Assembly: GCA_002303765.1 (NCBI GenBank)
Contig: DBCB01000256.1
Span: 1 to 21,868 of the forward strand
Reading direction: 5' to 3'
DNA from: Planctomycetaceae bacterium UBA969
GTDB lineage: Bacteria > Planctomycetota > Planctomycetia > Gemmatales > Gemmataceae
DNA length: 21,868 nt
This document shows positions 15,299-21,868 of the stretch, piece after piece. The position numbers and the translations under genes are program-made. A model generated the notes under the pieces. It was not told the DNA's origin, searched no databases, and worked only from the letters and a program-made list of their open reading frames with translations. Positions within the stretch are counted from its first letter, which is position 1. Every line of letters begins with the position of its first letter.

Positions 15299-16145
15299 TA
15301 CTACTTTTGAAATACCATCTTTCATTACTTCGGGCGGGTATAAACTTCATTACCGTCATTTTCACCCCGTAGGAAGCTCCAAGGGCACGATCGTCTTTAT
15401 TCATGGAATTCAAAGCCATGGTGGTTGGTATGAAACTTCATGCAAGAAATTTGCTCAAGCAGGCTACAGGGTTTTGTTTTTAGATAGGCGAGGGAGTGGA
15501 CTGAATGAAGTTTCGAGGGGGGACAGTCCTTCTTTTCGTACCTTGCTGGATGATCTTAAGGAATTTCTGCAGTATCAAAGAAAAGAGATTGCAGGATCAA
15601 CGCCTTTAATTCTTGGGGCGATATCTTGGGGCGGGAAGATTGCATTTGGGTTGGAAATTCGCATGGCAAACCTGGTAGATGGGTTCATTCTCCTTGCTCC
15701 AGGTTTTTGCCCCAAGGTTCATCCCACACGCAAGGAACGATTTTTTATCGCTCTGGGAAGTTTATTTGCACCTCGCAGACTTTTTAATATCCCACTCAAC
15801 GACCCAGAACTTTTTACCTCGAACCCTGTTGCTCAAAAATTTCTAAAAGAAGATCCACTTGCATTAAGGAAGGCAACTGCGAGATTTCTTTTAGATAGCG
15901 TGAGGTTGGATTTTTACCTGCGAATTTTCAGGACAAAAATCAGTATGCCCATTCTGTTGCTAATTGCAGGGCAGGACAAAATTATTGACAATGAAAAGAC
16001 GATTGCATTTGTCAAACGCTTTGCCTCGGGTTCCCTAACCATTAAAGAATACCCCGAGGCGCATCACACCTTCGAATTTGAACCTGAACCGCAAAAATAT
16101 ATCGAAGAAATAGAAGAATGGCTGCAGGCGCAATTTAAAAAATAA
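15291..16145 (+). CDS. Alpha/beta hydrolase (serine aminopeptidase S33 / monoacylglycerol-lipase-like)
   Basis: The protein has 284 residues from a GTG start. The fold signature is complete: IVFIHGIQSHGGWYE supplies the oxyanion-hole HG (38-39), followed by VLFLDRRGSGLNE (61-73). The nucleophile elbow is GAISWGG with S112, where Ala replaces the usual first Gly. The acid is probably D229 in LLIAGQDKIID, and the base is H258 or H259 in PEAHHTFEFEP. The family (Hydrolase_4) cleaves esters, lysophospholipids or short peptides. No signal peptide is visible, so it is likely cytoplasmic. The 8-bp overlap with the enolase-superfamily gene suggests successive steps on one substrate, perhaps hydrolysis of an ester or amide product. 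The pair ends at a strong terminator. Confidence 0.85.
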   Translation: MVDTTFEIPSFITSGGYKLHYRHFHPVGSSKGTIVFIHGIQSHGGWYETSCKKFAQAGYRVLFLDRRGSGLNEVSRGDSPSFRTLLDDLKEFLQYQRKEIAGSTPLILGAISWGGKIAFGLEIRMANLVDGFILLAPGFCPKVHPTRKERFFIALGSLFAPRRLFNIPLNDPELFTSNPVAQKFLKEDPLALRKATARFLLDSVRLDFYLRIFRTKISMPILLLIAGQDKIIDNEKTIAFVKRFASGSLTIKEYPEAHHTFEFEPEPQKYIEEIEEWLQAQFKK

Positions 16146-16176
16146 AAGGCTCCATGCAATTAAGCATGAAGCCTTT
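16145..16176. terminator. Bidirectional hairpin terminator between convergent genes
   Basis: AAAGGCT (16145-16151) pairs with AGCCTTT (16170-16176), and CATGC (16153-16157) pairs with GCATG (16164-16168) after one mismatch, with an AATTAA loop. On the minus strand the stem is followed by TTTTATTTTTT (16147-16137), a good U tail for the 16194-18338 gene. On the plus strand the tail is weak. It starts at the hydrolase stop codon. Confidence 0.8.
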
Positions 16177-16193
16177 GCTTACGCCAAGTCAGA

Positions 16194-18338
16194 TTATTCG
16201 AGGTCTTTCCAAACCGAAATAGAATGGTTAACCCAGATGCCATCTTCCATGAAGGTAGTGCAGACAGTTCCTTTGCAGGTGCCAATAACTTCAAAGAAGG
16301 TTTTGACCTGTTTTTTTACACCAAACGCTTCATCAATGCCCGGAGGCATCATTTCAAAACCAAATTCGACCCATGGATTGATCATCCCCATAAGTGAGGT
16401 GTTATCGAAAATACAAAACCCAGCGAGGTTCTTTTCAATGCTGGCAAGTTTCGCAACTTCGGAAGTGAGTGGTGTTTTATTCAGCAATCTTTCTGCATGT
16501 TCAAACGAGAAAGTGATTGCAGAAAAATTCGGCCCTACTACTGCTGCAGGTTGAAGTTTTTTGGTGATATCTTCAAGCAAAGGAATTGGGTAGTAGTAGG
16601 CTTTGCCTTCTTTTAAAGTTTTTTCTTCGGGTGCTGGAATCTTGATTGCAGCAAGAGTTCCTGTGGGGTCAAACCCTGCAGCATCTTTGATGATTTGATT
16701 GATTCCCTCGCGGTAACTTTTCAAGGCCGTAGCAAATTTTTCTGCATCGCTGATGCCAAGAATAAATGCAGGCTCAGGAACAAAAAGGTCTTTTTTGGAT
16801 TTTGGAAGCATTGCGCTCCATTGCTTGCTACCTAATTTGCCATCAAGAACAAAAGCTATTTGTGCATCTTTTGTTGCAGGAATGAAATCAGATGCAGTAA
16901 TTTTCGCAAGTTTTGCAATGGTAGGTTCAAGTTTTTTGAGGAAAGCATTTACTTGCTCTTTTTGATCCGCTGGAACATTGGGTAGGGCAAATTCAGTGAA
17001 GTAGCTGTAACCAATCGCGCCCCATTTGGAAGCGAAGTTCCAAGTTTTTTCAATATCTTTGCCTCGAAGCACGGCTGCAAAGATCGGATTGCCGCCAAAG
17101 TTTTGCAGCAAACCCAATGGTTTTGAACCATCCATGGGCATATTTGAACTGAAGTCATAATTGGCTGATTCGCAACCTTTGTTGCTTAAGAAAGTTACGC
17201 CAACCCGGGCACCAATTTTAGGAGCGAATTCGAAAGCTTCTTTGGTCAGGGCATCGACATCTTTTTCAACCCGTTTTGAAATATCTTTGGGCAGGTTTGC
17301 TCCAGCAATCATTTCCTTGATTTGTTTGCTTGCTTCTTCAGGGTCGGACCCGAAGTTTTGGGCGCTTTCCAGAAATTCTTTGCTGTAGTATTGAAGCCCA
17401 AGAATGTTCTTGCCTGCATGCTTTGCTAAAGGTGCCATTTCTTTTATCGAAGCGATGGAATCACCCTTACCAATGCTTGAAAGATAAGTTAAATCAGGGC
17501 CCATCGTCGCAATAAGATAGTCGCCCTTAATGCCGATGGCTGCAGCAAATGTTAGTTTTGCAAGATCAGCCTTGAACTTTTTAAGCTGTCCTTCTTCAAC
17601 TCCAGGGATTTGATCGATTTCCTCGATAGGAAACATACTGCCTTTAACTTTTAGGGTGAGGAAGTCTGTGCCTAATAGTTTTTCCTTTTTTGCAGTGCCT
17701 TTAAATTTAGGCTCAGCCGCTTCGAGCATTGGAAGTTTATCTTCAAGCTTTTTGATTAGATCTTCGACTGTTTTTTTATCTTTCAATTTGAATGCTAATA
17801 AAAGTTCCGGAAATTTAAGCTCGCCAGAAGATTCAACCAATGCTTGAATGATGCTTTCTCCCTGTGCCTTACTAATGGCATCTTGATCGAAATTGCCTTG
17901 CATAATTAGTGTAAGTGGTGCCATTTGGCCTGCAGTTAAAGCACCAATGATTGCACCAAGTGATTTAGGAGCATTGGGGCCGGTTGCTAATACAACTTCA
18001 TGAGAAAAAAGCTGGCCTGCAATTTTAAGCGCTTTGCTCATTTGTTCTTTTTTTGCATCATCAACGTTACCACTGAACCCCTCGTTGAACTTTTCAATCA
18101 ACATCTTGGTTGCGCCAAGTTCTGCGAGTTTTTTGAATGCTTTGCTGTTTAAAACAAGATCGAGTTGTTCCTTGTTTTTTAGCATGATGCCGAAGGCTGT
18201 TGATGATTTTGGGATCCAATCGATGGCGCAATCGGTTTTGACAAGATTTTCAGCAGCGATCGACTTGATTGCGGAAGAGAAAAGAAGACAGCTTAAAAAA
18301 GAGGCGAAAAAAGCCATCGCCAATGATCTTTTGAACAT
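16194..18338 (-). CDS. Large exported protein of unknown function
   Basis: The protein has 714 residues. The ATG at 18338 has GGGGAG (18345-18350) 6 nt upstream and opens a clear signal peptide (1-29, MFKRSLAMAFFASFLSCLLF, ending IAA). The upstream ATG at 18398 would put 20 unrelated residues before it. The mature protein is rich in Lys, Ala and Phe with no Cys cluster and no recognisable catalytic motif. It begins with IDWIPKSSTAFGIML, and segments such as PIFAAVLRGKDIEKTW and PAFILGISDAEKFATAL suggest repeated alpha/beta modules built around 'exposed strand plus helix' units. I do not recognise the family; it resembles long exported hypothetical proteins common in planctomycetes. It follows the SDR gene by 100 bp on the same strand and ends at the terminator at 16145-16176. 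Confidence 0.85.
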   Translation of the reverse strand: MFKRSLAMAFFASFLSCLLFSSAIKSIAAENLVKTDCAIDWIPKSSTAFGIMLKNKEQLDLVLNSKAFKKLAELGATKMLIEKFNEGFSGNVDDAKKEQMSKALKIAGQLFSHEVVLATGPNAPKSLGAIIGALTAGQMAPLTLIMQGNFDQDAISKAQGESIIQALVESSGELKFPELLLAFKLKDKKTVEDLIKKLEDKLPMLEAAEPKFKGTAKKEKLLGTDFLTLKVKGSMFPIEEIDQIPGVEEGQLKKFKADLAKLTFAAAIGIKGDYLIATMGPDLTYLSSIGKGDSIASIKEMAPLAKHAGKNILGLQYYSKEFLESAQNFGSDPEEASKQIKEMIAGANLPKDISKRVEKDVDALTKEAFEFAPKIGARVGVTFLSNKGCESANYDFSSNMPMDGSKPLGLLQNFGGNPIFAAVLRGKDIEKTWNFASKWGAIGYSYFTEFALPNVPADQKEQVNAFLKKLEPTIAKLAKITASDFIPATKDAQIAFVLDGKLGSKQWSAMLPKSKKDLFVPEPAFILGISDAEKFATALKSYREGINQIIKDAAGFDPTGTLAAIKIPAPEEKTLKEGKAYYYPIPLLEDITKKLQPAAVVGPNFSAITFSFEHAERLLNKTPLTSEVAKLASIEKNLAGFCIFDNTSLMGMINPWVEFGFEMMPPGIDEAFGVKKQVKTFFEVIGTCKGTVCTTFMEDGIWVNHSISVWKDLE

Positions 18339-18438
18339 GATTGACTCCCCAGAGAAATTCAACAGGTATACCCTAATAATAGACTCATCATTAGTCACGG
18401 TAACAAATTGGGCAAATTAACACAATAAAAGATGGGAG

Positions 18439-19221
18439 CTAAAAATCCCCGGTGCCTCGCTTGGACCACCAAGGCAGCATCCCGCCCCCATCGATGGTGA
18501 GCAAACTACCAGTGATGTAAGCAGAATCCGGATCGGAGAGGAATACGATGCCCCGTGCGATTTCTTCGGGTTGGGCCAGTCTCCCCATTGGCAGGAATGA
18601 GCCTGCTTTTTGTAAGGTATCTTCTGCGAAAAATTTGCGCTCGCCTGGTGTATCGGTCCAACCTGGGTAAACAATGTTAACCCGAATGTTGTGTTTGATT
18701 AGTTCAATAGCTGCTGTTTTTGCCATCATATCCAATCCCGCCTTGGCCATGTTGTAGGCCATGCAAGAAGGGTAGGGCACAACTGCATGGGGCGAGCTTA
18801 CAATTACGACATTACCGCCATTACCTTTTTTTAACATTTGGTTGGTGCATGCTCTTAAGGCATGAAAAGCTCCCCACATAGAAACATCGATGGTTTTGTG
18901 GAAGCCTTTCATGTCTGCAATATGGAACATTTCGCGATCACTAAAAACCGCACTGGAGACAAGAGTGTCAATTTTACCAAGTTTATTCACTGCATCGGAA
19001 ACCATGGTTTCAACAGCGGCATGATCCACCAAATCCACAGGGTACAGCAGGCATTTTCTTCCTAGTGCTTCGATTTCTTTTTTAGCTGTTTCTGCAGATT
19101 CAGGCATCGTGAGATAATTAAGCGCAATATCTGCACCTTCTTTTGCAAGGGCGATTGCAGAAGCCCGACCGATTCCTGATGATGCCCCGGTTACAAGTGC
19201 CACTTTTCCTGATAGTTTCAT
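18439..19221 (-). CDS. SDR-family NAD(P)-dependent oxidoreductase
   Basis: The protein has 260 residues, with a GGAGAGG-type purine stretch just before the ATG at 19221. The dinucleotide-binding motif is TGASSGIG (11-18). The catalytic residues are S143 (IVSSPHA), Y156 and K160 (YNMAKAG). IRVNIVYPGWTDTP and AYITGSLLTIDGGG follow the classical SDR pattern. The usual NNAG after strand 4 is replaced by SSAV (89-92), and the Asn of helix 4 appears to be missing (IDVSMWGAF), which is unusual. The length is that of classical SDRs such as 3-oxoacyl-ACP reductase and glucose 1-dehydrogenase types. The substrate is unknown. It is divergent from hemW (80 bp) and upstream of the exported protein on the same strand, but 100 bp apart. 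Confidence 0.88.
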   Translation of the reverse strand: MKLSGKVALVTGASSGIGRASAIALAKEGADIALNYLTMPESAETAKKEIEALGRKCLLYPVDLVDHAAVETMVSDAVNKLGKIDTLVSSAVFSDREMFHIADMKGFHKTIDVSMWGAFHALRACTNQMLKKGNGGNVVIVSSPHAVVPYPSCMAYNMAKAGLDMMAKTAAIELIKHNIRVNIVYPGWTDTPGERKFFAEDTLQKAGSFLPMGRLAQPEEIARGIVFLSDPDSAYITGSLLTIDGGGMLPWWSKRGTGDF

Positions 19222-19301
19222 TCTTTCCTCTCCTTGGATTTTGCTACATTGATATTGTCATTACCATTTTTCGGGGATTTTTTCAAACGGGAACTTTAAG
19301 C

Positions 19302-20465
19302 GTGCTATTTACCCAGACAAATAATCCCATTCCAAACTGGCGACTGCCCGAAGCTGCTTATATTCATATTCCCTTTTGTGCCCAACATTGTGGTTATTGT
19401 GACTTCGCTATCGCAATTGGTAAAGATGCAATTAGGGATAATTATCTCGATGCCCTCGAAAAAGAAATCTCCAAGCTCGGGCGACCGCATCCAGTGCAGT
19501 CATGGTTTATAGGCGGAGGCACCCCAACCGAACTTAACGCTACTCAGTTGGAAAGATTATGCAAAATTTTAAAGCAATGGTTGCCATTGACTGGTGAAGC
19601 GGAGTTTTCGATCGAGGCCAATCCCGATTCCACAACGGAAGATAAACTTGCAGTTCTTGCAAGTTATGGAGTAACGAGGCTTAGCTTAGGAGTGCAATCA
19701 TTTCAAGAACCCGTGCTGCAATTGTTGGATCGCAAACATAAAAATCCTCAGGTCGAGCGAGTCATTGAAGATGCTCGGAAGTTTAAAATTGCCTCCATTA
19801 GCATAGATCTGATTTTTGGTTCGGCAGGGCAGTCGCTTGAATCTTGGAAGTATGATCTTACCCGTGGTCTCGCATTGAGCCCCGATCATTTTTCCACCTA
19901 TGGCCTTACGTATGAAAAAGGCACCCCTCTTTGGAAAAGAATGAACCGGGGTGAAATCATTCCACTCGAAGATACAGAAGAGTTGGCGCATTACGAAGCT
20001 GCGATCGATATGCTGGAAGGCCAAGGGATGGACCATTATGAAATATCAAGCTTTGCAAAGAAGGGCAAGCGATGCTGGCATAATCAGGTTTATTGGGAAA
20101 ATAGCGCTTATTATGGGTTTGGCATGGGTGCTGCAAGATATGTGGCGGGCAAGCGCGAAGTGAACACACGCGATCTAGATTCGTATATTCAAAAATCTTT
20201 ATCCGGGCAGGAAACAATATTTCAATCAGAACAACTTGAACCACGTGAAGAGGCTGTTGAAACGCTGGGTTTGAATCTACGAAGAATGCAAGGTGCTAAT
20301 CGCGAACGATTTTTCACGCGCACTGGGTTTCATCTTGATGAAATCACGGGCCCCAAGAAAGATTACCTTGTGCAGCAGGGCCTGCTGAAAGACGATGGCG
20401 AAAGTTTAAGCCTTACCCGAAGAGGCCGTCATCTTGCAGACTGGGTCGTAACCAAATTGTTCTGA
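19302..20465 (+). CDS. hemW: HemW, radical SAM haem chaperone
   Basis: The protein has 387 residues. The start chosen is the GTG at 19302, just before the conserved domain (AAYIHIPFC); the frame is open to 19143 but that stretch overlaps the SDR gene start. The radical SAM cluster motif is CAQHCGYCDF (C26, C30, C33). The Tyr and the CDF ending are the HemW form rather than the HemN oxidase form. IGGGTPT (70-76), SIEANPD, LSLGVQSF and SIDLIFG follow in family order, and the C-terminal HemN_C-type region is present. HemW was long annotated as an oxygen-independent coproporphyrinogen oxidase, but it lacks that activity and binds haem for delivery to targets. The gene overlaps the convergent kinase gene by 37 bp. 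Confidence 0.92.
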   Translation: MLFTQTNNPIPNWRLPEAAYIHIPFCAQHCGYCDFAIAIGKDAIRDNYLDALEKEISKLGRPHPVQSWFIGGGTPTELNATQLERLCKILKQWLPLTGEAEFSIEANPDSTTEDKLAVLASYGVTRLSLGVQSFQEPVLQLLDRKHKNPQVERVIEDARKFKIASISIDLIFGSAGQSLESWKYDLTRGLALSPDHFSTYGLTYEKGTPLWKRMNRGEIIPLEDTEELAHYEAAIDMLEGQGMDHYEISSFAKKGKRCWHNQVYWENSAYYGFGMGAARYVAGKREVNTRDLDSYIQKSLSGQETIFQSEQLEPREEAVETLGLNLRRMQGANRERFFTRTGFHLDEITGPKKDYLVQQGLLKDDGESLSLTRRGRHLADWVVTKLF

Positions 20466-21868
20466 GAACTACCCCCCGATCCATCGCCACGGTTGCTTGC
20501 AAGGCGCGATCGCAATCGTAATTTGTGATACTTCAATCCAGGAATGAAAAAGCACAAGGCGCTCACGGTACCAAAAATAAGCTGGCAGTATTCGGGCCAA
20601 AGTGCCATGGGGATTGTGGTGAGATAAAGTGCAATGGCGGGCGGATAGAATTCTCCACTCAGAATGCCCGCCTTGGTGAAAAACACAGTGCCCGCAATGA
20701 TAGCTAGAATGGGTGAAAGTGTAAGCACTGGCATGCCTAAAAATATTTCGGTAAAAAACACTCCGATGGTAGAAATTACCGCAGCAGCCCAGATATGGCC
20801 TACTTGCCTTTCGACAAAAAGAACAGGCCCTCCTTGCTTGCGCAACTCCCAGAATATTGCACCCCATAAGGCCAAACCGCCGCCCCATAGCAAGATGTAC
20901 CACCAGGGACTGCTAATCCCAACTCGACCCATGTACCAAGTTGCAACGCACTGCGAAAAAATCATGACGCTGTGCATCATCCAAAGCAAACCCCAGTTTT
21001 CAAGAACGATAGCGTGATGAGTATCTCGCAACATTCTGCTGAAGAAGTTGGAGAACGATCCTAGGCTGCCCGAACGAACAGAAGTGGTTTCGCCTCGAAC
21101 CCAAGCCTCGAGGTCGATTGCAAGATCTTGAGCGCTGCTATAGCGAAGGTCAGCTTGTTTCTGCAGGCATTTAAGGCAGATCATTTCAAGATCTGGATCC
21201 ACCTTCGGGTTCAAAAGCCTTGGCCTTACAGGATCTTGCTCAAGCACCAGCAGAAGAGTATCCACGGGAGAAGCAGCTCTAAAGGGCGGCCTGCCGGTAA
21301 GTGTTTCGTAAAGGATGATCCCGAGGCTGTACACATCGCTCGCAGGGCCAACGACCCCTCGACTGCTGCTGACTTGTTCGGGGGCCATGTAGGCCGGGGT
21401 GCCAAGAATTGCGCCCGGTTGGGTCAATGGATTGTCATCGGGAAGGTCGATTCTTTTGGCAAGGCCGAAGTCGGTAACTAACGGATGGTTTTCGCGATCG
21501 ATGATAACATTGGAAGGTTTTAAATCTCGATGCAACACTCCTCTTTCATGAGCATGATGAACCGCGCGGGAAACCTTGGCAATCAGCGAAGCGGCATCTC
21601 TTGGTTTGATTGGGCCTTGTGCCAGAATTGTAGCTAGGGTCTGCCCTTCGACAAATCGCATGCTGAAATAAGGTTGTTCTTCGTAGATACCTGCTTCATG
21701 AACGGGAACAATATTAGGGTGCTCAAGCAGGGCGATGGCTTTTGCCTCTGCTTGAAATCTTGCCATCTCTTCAGGCCTTGCGTGACCGCCTCGAAGTACC
21801 ATTTTCAGGGCCACCATGCGCCCGAGATTTTTCTGCCATGCTTTATACACCACCCCCATCCCACCCCT
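20429..21868 (-). CDS. Ser/Thr protein kinase with polytopic membrane tail, 5' end missing
   Basis: The open frame continues to the window edge; 479 residues are visible, starting inside the glycine-rich loop (RGGMGVVYKA), so the ATG at 21859 is not the true start. The kinase domain is otherwise complete: K22 in VALKMVL, E41 in FQAEAKAI, catalytic HRDLKPSN (113-120), DFG (133-135), GTPAYMAPEQ (156-165) and SDVYSLGIILYE. It is a PknB-type Hanks kinase and looks active. From about residue 290 to 460 there are roughly six hydrophobic segments, so the tail is a multi-pass membrane domain instead of the usual single helix plus sensor domain. The final residues (RLRSRLASNRGDGSGG) are basic and cytosolic. 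The 3' end overlaps hemW by 37 bp. The signal sensed is unknown. Confidence 0.93.
   Translation of the reverse strand, partial: RGGMGVVYKAWQKNLGRMVALKMVLRGGHARPEEMARFQAEAKAIALLEHPNIVPVHEAGIYEEQPYFSMRFVEGQTLATILAQGPIKPRDAASLIAKVSRAVHHAHERGVLHRDLKPSNVIIDRENHPLVTDFGLAKRIDLPDDNPLTQPGAILGTPAYMAPEQVSSSRGVVGPASDVYSLGIILYETLTGRPPFRAASPVDTLLLVLEQDPVRPRLLNPKVDPDLEMICLKCLQKQADLRYSSAQDLAIDLEAWVRGETTSVRSGSLGSFSNFFSRMLRDTHHAIVLENWGLLWMMHSVMIFSQCVATWYMGRVGISSPWWYILLWGGGLALWGAIFWELRKQGGPVLFVERQVGHIWAAAVISTIGVFFTEIFLGMPVLTLSPILAIIAGTVFFTKAGILSGEFYPPAIALYLTTIPMALWPEYCQLIFGTVSALCFFIPGLKYHKLRLRSRLASNRGDGSGGSSQNNLVTTQSAR

Noticed and set aside
18034..18420. 128-codon plus-strand open frame over the start of the exported protein gene
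   Set aside because: It covers the signal-peptide region of a well supported gene in the opposite direction and lacks its own ribosome binding site.
19143..19301. N-terminal extension of HemW containing a hydrophobic segment
   Set aside because: It overlaps the SDR coding start and the divergent promoter gap; HemW proteins start close to the radical SAM domain and have no membrane helix.

Overview
The window looks like a piece of a planctomycete chromosome, probably Gemmatales or a near relative, from a lineage whose GC content looks below 50% by eye. The main evidence is a set of families typical of that phylum: a DUF1559 protein with a prepilin-type N-terminus and an H-X9-DG motif, a small DUF1559-associated type of lipoprotein, a BBP7-type beta-barrel protein, a HEAT-repeat exported protein, and a Ser/Thr kinase with a polytopic membrane tail. 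The exact taxon is inference. I see no tRNA, rRNA, CRISPR array, transposase, phage gene or attachment site, and no gap between genes exceeds 300 bp (the largest is 272 bp, 11980-12252).

Left part (1-5240). A GT39-type membrane glycosyltransferase cut by the window edge (complement of 1-369) faces a tightly overlapping three-gene operon. The operon encodes a membrane-anchored CX5R phosphatase with an extra C-terminal beta-rich domain, a UPF0104/LPG-synthase-TM-type membrane protein, and a GT2 polyprenyl-phosphate glycosyltransferase. Together these look like a lipid-linked sugar module: GT2 charges the lipid, a transporter-like protein may move or modify it, and GT39 transfers the sugar. After the operon comes a strongly foldable intergenic stretch, then the DUF1559 pseudopilin-like gene, which meets a small lipoprotein gene tail to tail.

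Middle part (5241-12252). A MuiA-like (DUF4140/DUF4139) exported protein converges on a second, complete GT39/ArnT-like glycosyltransferase. The MuiA transcript appears to end at a terminator that lies inside the coding 3' end of that glycosyltransferase. A HEAT-repeat protein runs divergently from the glycosyltransferase across an intergenic palindrome and converges on an adenine deaminase of the adenosine deaminase superfamily.

Right part (12253-21868). A BBP7 outer-membrane protein with a GC-rich leader hairpin overlaps, tail to tail, a tiny BON-domain protein. A two-gene operon follows, pairing an enolase-superfamily enzyme with an alpha/beta hydrolase, and ends at a strong hairpin terminator. 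Next are a large exported protein of unknown function, an SDR oxidoreductase, a divergent HemW radical-SAM haem chaperone, and a Ser/Thr protein kinase that runs off the right edge and overlaps the hemW 3' end by 37 bp.

Most genes are ordinary chromosomal functions. The points that most deserve a second look are the phosphatase/flippase-like/GT2 operon, the two RNA-level structures (3569-3644 and 7170-7230), the 23-bp intergenic palindrome at 8900-8922, and the enolase/hydrolase pair of unknown substrate.
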